Assembly (NCBI GenBank): GCA_903877385.1
Contig: CAIRDP010000020.1
Span: 1 to 64,000, forward strand
Direction: 5' to 3'
DNA length: 64,000 nucleotides
Source: an uncultured Bacteroidales bacterium
GTDB taxonomy: Bacteria > Bacteroidota > Bacteroidia > Bacteroidales > FEN-979
Shown: positions 56,659-64,000 of the stretch, one piece after another
Position numbering within the stretch: position 1 is the stretch's first letter
How the letters are laid out: each line of letters opens with the position of its first letter
The notes under the pieces: model-generated
The model's input: only the letters and a program-made list of their open reading frames with translations
Told to the model about the DNA's origin: nothing
Databases searched by the model: none
Position numbers and translations under genes: made by a program

Positions 56659-59600
56659 CCGAACCGATTCTGATGGCCCTGGTCCAGCTGTTTGCCATTG
56701 TAGCGGCAACAGCAAGAAAACAGGCCTCTGAAAATTCCAGGCTTATCCTGGAGTCGTACCTTCGTGAACAGCTGAACAGCCAGGAACTTGAAGAGTACCT
56801 GAAACTTTTCGACGAATTGCTTTCATTCCACCAGCCCCTGGAGGAGCCTTCCGATACAAATCCCCCGGATGTATCCCCCAGTATATCGGCCATCTGCCAG
56901 AAGATCGCAAAAGACCTCGCTTTTCTCGACAGGCTGATCGTGTTTATCAAATTCACCGAGTTTGTCGAGGAGATCTCCAGGAACGAAACCGGGAAGGGAT
57001 TGAAGGAAAGCAGCCGGCTTAGAGCTTATACCGCCCTGCTCAAAACGGCATTCAACATTGCCGCCAACGAATACAACAATGCCCTCAATTTTGTGCTTGA
57101 CCCCTTTGGGGGCGAGATCGAAGCCCAGAACATACTGCTCATCGACGGTCAGGCCGAAAGCCCTGAGGGGAAACATATTAAAAGGGATCTGCTCGACGGC
57201 TGCATACTGGTCCTTTATTTCCCCAGCATACGCCGTTTTTTCGCACGCTACCTCGGCAAGGACACCTTGTATCTTAACGGCCATAATATCCAGCCTTACC
57301 GTTCATTCTTCCTTGCCAACGGGGCTATACTGAACAACCTGAAGATATCCCCGGTTTATTATACCGACATCGCCTCGAAATTCCTGCACGGGGATGAGAC
57401 CATACAGATAGAATTTACGGCAAAGGAAATCGAATACCGTTTCAAAAACAGCACGAACGGTATACATCCATTCAGTTTTACCGCCCGTTCGGGCGAACTT
57501 ATAGGCATCATGGGCGGAAGCGGTGTGGGTAAATCAACCCTTCTGAATGTATTCAACGGAAGCCTTTGCCTCAACAGCGGTGAGATCCTGATCAACGGTT
57601 ACAAACTTGGAAGCGATAACGACAAGCTCGAAGGGGTGATAGGTTTCGTTCCCCAGGATGACCTCCTGGTTGAAGAACTCACTGTTTTTGAGAACCTGTA
57701 CTTCAATGCCAAACTATGTTTCAGGGATTTCAGCCGTAAACAGTTCATGAGAGCGGTTCTGAAAGTATTGAAGGATATCGGCCTCATCGGAATCAAAGAC
57801 CTCAGGGTGGGTGATCCCCTGAACAAATTCATCAGCGGGGGGCAGAGGAAAAGGCTGAACATAGCCCTGGAACTGATCCGCGAACCCTCGGTGCTTTTTG
57901 TGGATGAACCCACTTCGGGCCTTTCATCCATGGATTCAGAACTGGTGATGCTTCTGTTAAAGGAACAAACGCTCAAAGGCAGGCTGGTTGTGGTGAACAT
58001 CCATCAGCCATCATCTGATATTTATAAGCTTTTCGACATACTGCTGGTCATGGATAAAGGGGGATATCCTATTTATTACGGGAACCCAATCGATGCCCTC
58101 ACCTACTTTAAAACCCTCAGCAATTATGTGAATCCCACCGAAAGGGAATGCCAGAACTGCGGGTATGTCAACCCTGAGCTTATACTGCAGATCACCGAGG
58201 CCAAAACCGTGAGCGAATACGGCAAACTCACCGTAAACCGTAAAGTAAGCCCCGGGGAATGGTACGCTCATTTCAAAAAAAGCATACAGCCCGGTCTGGA
58301 AGTCTCGGACGAAAAGAAAGAGCTTCCCCTGAACTATTTCAAGGTGCCCGGCCGATGGAAGCAGTTCGGCATTTTCGGGATCCGTAATCTGCTTACAAAA
58401 ATCACAAACAGGCAGTACCTGGTTATCAATTTATTCGAGGCTCCTTTCCTTGCAGGCCTTCTTGCTTATCTCACCAGGTATTACAGCGGAGACCACTATT
58501 TCTTCGGAGGAAACAAAAACCTTGTGGCCTATATGTTTATGAGCGTGGTGGTTGCCCTCTTCCTGGGGATGATGGTGAGCGCCGAAGAGATCTTCAGGGA
58601 CCGCAGGATACTGAAGCGTGAAGCCTTCCTCCACCTCAGCCGCACCAGTTACCTCAATTCGAAGATCATCCTGCTTTTCGTGCTTTCGGCCATACAAACG
58701 CTTTTATATGTGCTGGTGGGGAACTGGATACTGGATATCAGGGGGATGGCCCTTGCCTACTGGCTCATATTGTTCAGCGCATCCTGCTTTGCAAATATGG
58801 CAGGCCTTAATATTTCATCGGGGCTTGACTCCATCGTAGCCATCTATATTATCATCCCTTTCATCATCGTGCCCCAACTGCTGCTCAGCGGCACCATAGT
58901 GCCTTTCGACAACCTAAATCCCGCCATCAGCTCAAGGGAAAATGTGCCTTTCGTTGGCGATATGATGGCTTCACGCTGGAGTTTTGAGGCCATGGCGGTT
59001 GAACAATTCAGGGACAACCGCTACGAAAAGCAGTTCTATTCAAGCGAAAAGGAAATTTCGGGGTATTCCTATATCACGGCTTTGCAGATCCCGGCCCTGC
59101 AGGAAGTCCTGAACGAGTCGAGAATGAATATTGTGCATGGGAAAAACCGGGAAAAAACCCGGCAATACCTGGCCATCATCCGGAACGAGATCGACGGGCT
59201 TGAAAAAGAAGCCGGATTTAAAACACTGGCCCTGGTCCAGAACCTGGACCCGGCAAACCTTACCGATGCGGTGAGCATGCAGCTGAGGTCATACCTTGAT
59301 TCGCTTAGCCTTGTCTTCTCGGCCCGGCTCACCAGGGCCAATAACCGCCACGATGCAATATACCAGAAGCTTGTAAATGAAGAAGGACAGGATGCGGTGT
59401 ATGCCCTCAAACAGGATTTTTATAATGAAAATCTTGCCGACCTGGTTTTGAATTCGGCTTCAACCGACAAGATACTGCAGGGAAAAGGAAAGCTGATCAG
59501 GAAAAAAGACCCGGTATTTATGGACCCGGAATCAAAAGCCGGGAGGGGGCACTTTTACACTCCCGTGAAGTACGTAGGGTCCATGGCAATAGATACTTTC

Positions 59601-59726
59601 TGGTTCAATATTGCTGCCTTATGGCTGATGTCGGTACTGCTTTATATAACGCTTCAGCATAATACCATTCGTAAAACCATTGAATATTTCGGGGCTTTGA
59701 AGAAAGCCCGCAAGTCAAAAGGATAA
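56655..59726 (+). CDS. ABCG-like fused ABC transporter (ATPase + permease) with extended N-terminus
   Basis: GIMGGSGVGKSTLLNVFNGS; SGGQRKRLNIALELIREPSVLFVDEPTSGLSS; C-terminal TM domain; about 280-aa N-terminal extension. Confidence 0.88.
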   Translation: MTEPILMALVQLFAIVAATARKQASENSRLILESYLREQLNSQELEEYLKLFDELLSFHQPLEEPSDTNPPDVSPSISAICQKIAKDLAFLDRLIVFIKFTEFVEEISRNETGKGLKESSRLRAYTALLKTAFNIAANEYNNALNFVLDPFGGEIEAQNILLIDGQAESPEGKHIKRDLLDGCILVLYFPSIRRFFARYLGKDTLYLNGHNIQPYRSFFLANGAILNNLKISPVYYTDIASKFLHGDETIQIEFTAKEIEYRFKNSTNGIHPFSFTARSGELIGIMGGSGVGKSTLLNVFNGSLCLNSGEILINGYKLGSDNDKLEGVIGFVPQDDLLVEELTVFENLYFNAKLCFRDFSRKQFMRAVLKVLKDIGLIGIKDLRVGDPLNKFISGGQRKRLNIALELIREPSVLFVDEPTSGLSSMDSELVMLLLKEQTLKGRLVVVNIHQPSSDIYKLFDILLVMDKGGYPIYYGNPIDALTYFKTLSNYVNPTERECQNCGYVNPELILQITEAKTVSEYGKLTVNRKVSPGEWYAHFKKSIQPGLEVSDEKKELPLNYFKVPGRWKQFGIFGIRNLLTKITNRQYLVINLFEAPFLAGLLAYLTRYYSGDHYFFGGNKNLVAYMFMSVVVALFLGMMVSAEEIFRDRRILKREAFLHLSRTSYLNSKIILLFVLSAIQTLLYVLVGNWILDIRGMALAYWLILFSASCFANMAGLNISSGLDSIVAIYIIIPFIIVPQLLLSGTIVPFDNLNPAISSRENVPFVGDMMASRWSFEAMAVEQFRDNRYEKQFYSSEKEISGYSYITALQIPALQEVLNESRMNIVHGKNREKTRQYLAIIRNEIDGLEKEAGFKTLALVQNLDPANLTDAVSMQLRSYLDSLSLVFSARLTRANNRHDAIYQKLVNEEGQDAVYALKQDFYNENLADLVLNSASTDKILQGKGKLIRKKDPVFMDPESKAGRGHFYTPVKYVGSMAIDTFWFNIAALWLMSVLLYITLQHNTIRKTIEYFGALKKARKSKG

Positions 59727-59805
59727 TTATCTTTTTTCCTTAAATGGCGTAAAGTCAAAAGCAGCAGCTCTCAGGCTCAGCCTGGTTTCTTTGGCCTCCC
59801 CCCCT

Positions 59806-60750
59806 TTAGCTCATCCCGTTAAGCCTGATGGTTTCAAGCTCTGCCGGGCTGAACAATCCGCTCCGGTAAAGCCTCAGGAACTGCTCTGAAACACCGGCCC
59901 TGAAAAGCAGGGCATCATCCGTATTAACGGTAACTTTTACTCCATGGTCGAAAAGTATCCTTATGGGATGTGTCTTATAGGACTTTACCCTCCTGAGCCT
60001 GATATTGCTTTCGGGGCATACGTTGAGCCTGATCCCGTTGTTTGCAAGCCAGCGCATCACCTCGGGCGAACTTGCAGCTCCTATGCCGTGCTGCACCTCA
60101 TCCAGCTCAAGAACCTCAACTGCTTTCCTTACCGAATCGGCATCTCCGAATTCCCCGGCATGGGCTTTAAGCTTAAGGCCGGCCTTACGGGTAAAACGGT
60201 AGAGTTCCCTGAAATTCTCAAGCGGCTGTGCGTTCTCATCATCATACAGGTCGATGCTCCTGAAATAATCAAAGGCAAGGAAAGGCTCGATCAGTTTCAG
60301 TATGGTCCTTAAGGGTAATGTCTTCGGGAAGCCCAGTTCGGGCCTGAAATCAATCCCGGGCACAAGCAGGGCATGATACTGTTTCAGCACATTTACCATC
60401 CTTTCAACCGGCACATTGAACAGGGTCCCGAAAAAGCCATCCATGCTCATTTCAAGGACTTTGATCCCGTCGTATGTTGCCTGTATGAATGCAGCCTCAA
60501 CCGCCTTCTCAAATGCCCCCGGCCTTTCCATATATGGCTTGTAAACCTCTGTGATCCAGTTGTTGAGCGGCTCAATACCCATCTTTTCGGCTTTGAAGGG
60601 TTTCAGCTTTTCCCCGTAAAACCTGTTGATCACCGAGGCTTTGCCCCCCAGCATGCAGTGGTTGTGAAGGTCCGACTTCGGGACCAGGCGGATGGCTTTC
60701 AGATTGCCATCCTGAAGCGCTTTCAAAAAAGAAACTTTGTTTTCAGGCAT
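59806..60750 (-). CDS. Adenosine deaminase-family protein
   Basis: [40 protein letters not shown]. Confidence 0.88.
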   Translation of the reverse strand: MPENKVSFLKALQDGNLKAIRLVPKSDLHNHCMLGGKASVINRFYGEKLKPFKAEKMGIEPLNNWITEVYKPYMERPGAFEKAVEAAFIQATYDGIKVLEMSMDGFFGTLFNVPVERMVNVLKQYHALLVPGIDFRPELGFPKTLPLRTILKLIEPFLAFDYFRSIDLYDDENAQPLENFRELYRFTRKAGLKLKAHAGEFGDADSVRKAVEVLELDEVQHGIGAASSPEVMRWLANNGIRLNVCPESNIRLRRVKSYKTHPIRILFDHGVKVTVNTDDALLFRAGVSEQFLRLYRSGLFSPAELETIRLNGMS

Positions 60751-61471
60751 GCTCAGGGTTTTTTATTTGCCTCAGGTACATCTGTATCGTATTCTCAAGA
60801 CCGTAATAAAGCGCATCGCAAATCAGCGCATGCCCTATGGAAACCTCGAGGAGGTAAGGAACATTCTGCTGAAAATATTTCAGGTTCACAAGGCTGAGAT
60901 CATGGCCGGCGTTAAGGCCCAATCCCGAATCATGGGCAACAAGGGCTGCCTCGCGAAAAGGCCTTACCGCTGCAACAGGGTTTGCAGTGTACTCCCTGGC
61001 ATACGACTCGGTATACAATTCCACCCGGTCGGCCCCGGTAAGGGCGGCATGGCGTATCATTTTTTCATCTGTTTCTATGAATACGGATGTCCGTATCTCC
61101 AGGGCCTTAAACCCGTTTATCACTTCGGTAAGAAAATCCATGTTTTTTATCGTATCCCATCCTGCATTGGAGGTAAGAACCCCCGGGGGATCAGGCACAA
61201 GGGTCACCTGAGCGGGCCTGACTTTTTTAACCAGGGCAATGAAATCAGCCGACGGATATCCTTCTATATTGAACTCGGTATTTAAAACCGGTTTTAAGTC
61301 AAGCACATCCCGGTAACGCACATGCCGTTCATCGGGCCTGGGATGCACCGTAATCCCTTCAGCCCCGAAACGTTCACAATCCAGGGCCGTTGCAAGCAGA
61401 TTGGGCATGTTGCCACCCCTTGCATTGCGTAAGGTGGCTATCTTGTTGATATTAACACTTAGTTTGGTCAT
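60743..61471 (-). CDS. pdxJ: Pyridoxine 5'-phosphate synthase
   Basis: [48 protein letters not shown]. Confidence 0.95.
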   Translation of the reverse strand: MTKLSVNINKIATLRNARGGNMPNLLATALDCERFGAEGITVHPRPDERHVRYRDVLDLKPVLNTEFNIEGYPSADFIALVKKVRPAQVTLVPDPPGVLTSNAGWDTIKNMDFLTEVINGFKALEIRTSVFIETDEKMIRHAALTGADRVELYTESYAREYTANPVAAVRPFREAALVAHDSGLGLNAGHDLSLVNLKYFQQNVPYLLEVSIGHALICDALYYGLENTIQMYLRQIKNPEHA

Positions 61472-61539
61472 CCCGGGAATTTTTGCAAAGCTAATACTTC
61501 AGTGCGAATTGACGCAAAAATCCGGTAAATTTGCATGGT

Positions 61540-61992
61540 ATGCGCACCGTAATCCAGAGAGTTTTATCATCTTCCGTAACTGTTGAAGGAAAAGTCACAG
61601 CTTCTACAGGTCGTGGCATTATGGTTTTGCTTGGTATTGAAGAAGACGATAAGCCGGATGATGTGGAATGGCTTTGCGGCAAGATTTCCAAACTCAGGAT
61701 ATTCAACGACAAACAGGGCGTAATGAACCTTTCGGTGACAGAGACCGGGGGGGAGATTCTCGTGGTGAGCCAGTTTACTCTTCATGCATCAACTAAAAAA
61801 GGCAACCGTCCTTCATATATCCGGGCTGCCCGGCCCGAAAAAGCGATACCTCTTTATGAAGCCTTCATCAAAATCTTGTCCAGGGAAACCGGATCAGTTG
61901 TAAAGACAGGCACTTTTGGTGCCATGATGGATGTGGAACTGGTCAACAGCGGGCCTGTGACTATCGTGATGGATTCAAAAAACAAAGAGTAA
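61540..61992 (+). CDS. dtd: D-aminoacyl-tRNA deacylase
   Basis: MRTVIQRVLSSSVTVEGKV; VSQFTLHASTKKGNRPSYIRAA; NSGPVTIVMDS; ATG 61540 preferred over track TTG 61531. Confidence 0.95.
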   Translation: MRTVIQRVLSSSVTVEGKVTASTGRGIMVLLGIEEDDKPDDVEWLCGKISKLRIFNDKQGVMNLSVTETGGEILVVSQFTLHASTKKGNRPSYIRAARPEKAIPLYEAFIKILSRETGSVVKTGTFGAMMDVELVNSGPVTIVMDSKNKE

Positions 61993-62053
61993 ACATACTG
62001 TTAAAGTTAAGGTAAAGTTTGGTTATTTTAAAACCATTGAGTATATTTGTCAC

Positions 62054-64000
62054 GTGAAGAAGATCCTTGTAATCGAAGATGACCGGCTTATACTTGAAAC
62101 GACCTCCGATTTTCTTGCCACCTCAGGCTACGAAGTATTGAAAGCCGCCAACGGAGGCGAAGGTATATCCCTTGCCAAAGTTCAGTCACCCGACCTTATT
62201 CTGTGTGATATCCTGATGCCGGGGATTGACGGGCATGAGGTATACAGGATACTCCACAATGACATTACCACTGCTGATATTCCCTTTATTTTTCTTTCAT
62301 CTCTTTCCGACAAGCAGGATATAAGGCTTGGTATGCAGATGGGGGCCGACGATTATGTGACCAAACCTGCCGATCCGGCCGAACTTTTAAAAACCGTTGA
62401 AACCAGGCTGGAGAAATTTGACAGGCTGCTGAAGCATAAGGAATTACGGTATCACGCTCTTTTTGAACTGGCTTCTGAAGCCATACTGATGATCAAGCCC
62501 GGTGAGGGGGAGATCGTTGATGCAAACCAGTCCACCCTCGATCTGCTGGGTTATTCCAAGAATGAGATCATAAAGCTATGCGCAACCGACATACTGCCCC
62601 CGGGAACATGGGAAAATATAGTCAAGCTGTTAAATTCAAATACGGGGAACAAAAAGTTTCCGCGACAGGAATCCCGCTGGAAACGTAAAGATCTTGCTGA
62701 ATTCCCGGTTCTTCTCAACGGCCAGGCTGTAGAGATCCAGGGTTTGCAATACTTCCTGCTGATAGCCAGGGATATGTCGGATATCCGGTTCAAGGAAAAA
62801 GCCCTTAAAGACAGTGAAGAACGGTATAAGGAACTTGTTGAAAATATCGGTGAAGGAATTGGTGTCGTTGATCTGAATGAACGTTTTACTTATGTAAATC
62901 CTGCAGCTGCCGAGATCTTCGGCCTCTCTCCTGCCCAGCTTAACGGACAAAAACTCCTGAATTTCATCCATCCATCCTCACATAACGAGATCTTACGGCA
63001 AACCCAGAGCCGTTTACTGGGGCAGAAAAGCATCTACGAGGTGGAGGTGCTGAGGCTCGACGGCCAACGAAGGTGGATCATTGTCACTGCCACCCCCCAG
63101 TACGATACAAACGGTAAATTTTCAGGCACTTTCGGGATCTTCCGCGATATTACGAAGAATAAGCTGGCCGAGGCCCGTATCAAGGAAAGCGAAGAAAGGC
63201 TGAGCGCTATCGTCGATCTTACCAACGATTATATTTGGGAGATAGATGCCCAGTGGAAATATACTTACGTCAGTTCCAAGGTATACGATATCCTCGGGTA
63301 CCGTCCCGAAGAACTCTTAAGCAAATCACCTTTTGCTTTCATGCTTCCCGAGGATGCCGAAAAGGTGCTTGAATCGATCAGGGTTTTTGTACATGATTAC
63401 AAACCCATCAACCTTATCACAAACCGCGCCATTCACCGTGACGGGCATATTGTTTACCTCGAATCTTCAGGTATTCCCGTGTTCGATCCGGGCGGGAAGT
63501 ATAAAGGCTACCGGGGCGCCGACAGGGACATTACCCTTAGGAAGTCATTTGAGAACCAGCTTATTATTGCAAAGGAAAAAGCCGAAGATTCAGACCGTCT
63601 TAAATCCTCCATTCTGGCCAATGTAAGCCATGAACTGAGAACTCCCCTGAACGGTATTCTCGGGTTTGCCGAGATCCTTAAAAATGAGATGAAGGATACC
63701 GAACACGAGATGATGGCCGACAATATTCATTCATCGGGGAGGAGGCTTATGGGGACACTTAACTCCCTGATCACCTTATCGCAACTGGTTGCCGGGAAAG
63801 TTTCCCTTACCTTCAGGCCTGTCCTTATAAAGGATATCATTGGCTCTGTTATTAAATCATTTGAACCCTTTGCAAAGGAAAAGGGCCTCAGCCTCACGTT
63901 CAATACCGATCCTTCTCTTATAATCAATACGGATGAACAGCTCCTGAAACAGATTATCCGCCAGATCCTTGACAATGCCATAAAATTTACCGAAAAGGGT
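62054..64000 (+). CDS. Response regulator–multi-PAS–histidine kinase hybrid, truncated by window end
   Basis: Manual translation VKKILVIEDDRLILETTSDFLATSGYEV…LILCDILMPGIDG…PAS…ANVSHELRTPLNGILGF…; GTG start; no stop before 64000 so absent from ORF track. Confidence 0.9.
   Translation, partial: MKKILVIEDDRLILETTSDFLATSGYEVLKAANGGEGISLAKVQSPDLILCDILMPGIDGHEVYRILHNDITTADIPFIFLSSLSDKQDIRLGMQMGADDYVTKPADPAELLKTVETRLEKFDRLLKHKELRYHALFELASEAILMIKPGEGEIVDANQSTLDLLGYSKNEIIKLCATDILPPGTWENIVKLLNSNTGNKKFPRQESRWKRKDLAEFPVLLNGQAVEIQGLQYFLLIARDMSDIRFKEKALKDSEERYKELVENIGEGIGVVDLNERFTYVNPAAAEIFGLSPAQLNGQKLLNFIHPSSHNEILRQTQSRLLGQKSIYEVEVLRLDGQRRWIIVTATPQYDTNGKFSGTFGIFRDITKNKLAEARIKESEERLSAIVDLTNDYIWEIDAQWKYTYVSSKVYDILGYRPEELLSKSPFAFMLPEDAEKVLESIRVFVHDYKPINLITNRAIHRDGHIVYLESSGIPVFDPGGKYKGYRGADRDITLRKSFENQLIIAKEKAEDSDRLKSSILANVSHELRTPLNGILGFAEILKNEMKDTEHEMMADNIHSSGRRLMGTLNSLITLSQLVAGKVSLTFRPVLIKDIIGSVIKSFEPFAKEKGLSLTFNTDPSLIINTDEQLLKQIIRQILDNAIKFTEKG

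Overview
64 kb of a Bacteroidetes-type chromosome, inferred from the many TAnnTTTG promoter elements and the gene families present. I recognised no rRNA, tRNA or CRISPR array by eye.

Layout:
- 0.2-3 kb: type IIG (MmeI/YeeA-like) restriction-methyltransferase.
- 3.2-10 kb: a very large multi-PAS histidine kinase and a hybrid kinase.
- 10.4-36.8 kb: a redox/sulfur island. It holds thioredoxins, two SQR-like flavoproteins, two NifX-like proteins with a DUF134 regulator, an Mrp ATPase with HdrC/HdrB-like proteins, a PLP gamma-lyase, cydAB, a YeiH-like exporter with a LysR regulator, and OsmC.
- 36.8-42.1 kb: RND efflux operon.
- 42-45 kb: TatC, PspC and LiaF-like proteins.
- 45.5-50.3 kb: KamA-like aminomutase, two ATP-grasp enzymes, a six-TM ABC half and a GNAT.
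- 50.3-54.7 kb: SpoIIE phosphatase/response regulator, Cache kinase and NMT1-type binding protein.
- 54.8-64 kb: Zn-alcohol dehydrogenase, ABCG-like transporter, adenosine deaminase, PdxJ, Dtd and a truncated hybrid kinase.

Best candidates for something new:
(1) A putative RiPP operon at 20.0-25.8 kb. A 39-aa Lys/Cys peptide (20763-20882, absent from the supplied ORF track) lies 14 nt upstream of a SPASM radical-SAM enzyme, with an ArsM-like methyltransferase, a Trx-TrxR fusion, DUF302, an SQR-like protein and an ICMT-like protein.
(2) A 19-bp motif (AAAKCGCWTAATTATCACT) found six times, in five intergenic regions of the redox island, including twice before the RiPP operon. It looks like a local regulon.
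(3) An identical 16-bp inverted repeat (ATGAACAAATGTTCAT) directly abutting the -7 box of both the Mrp-HdrCB operon and the gamma-lyase gene.
(4) A 33-aa membrane micro-ORF directly after cydB.
(5) A predicted beta-lysine/ATP-grasp cluster.

All functional calls come from reading translated sequence against remembered family motifs. No searches were run.
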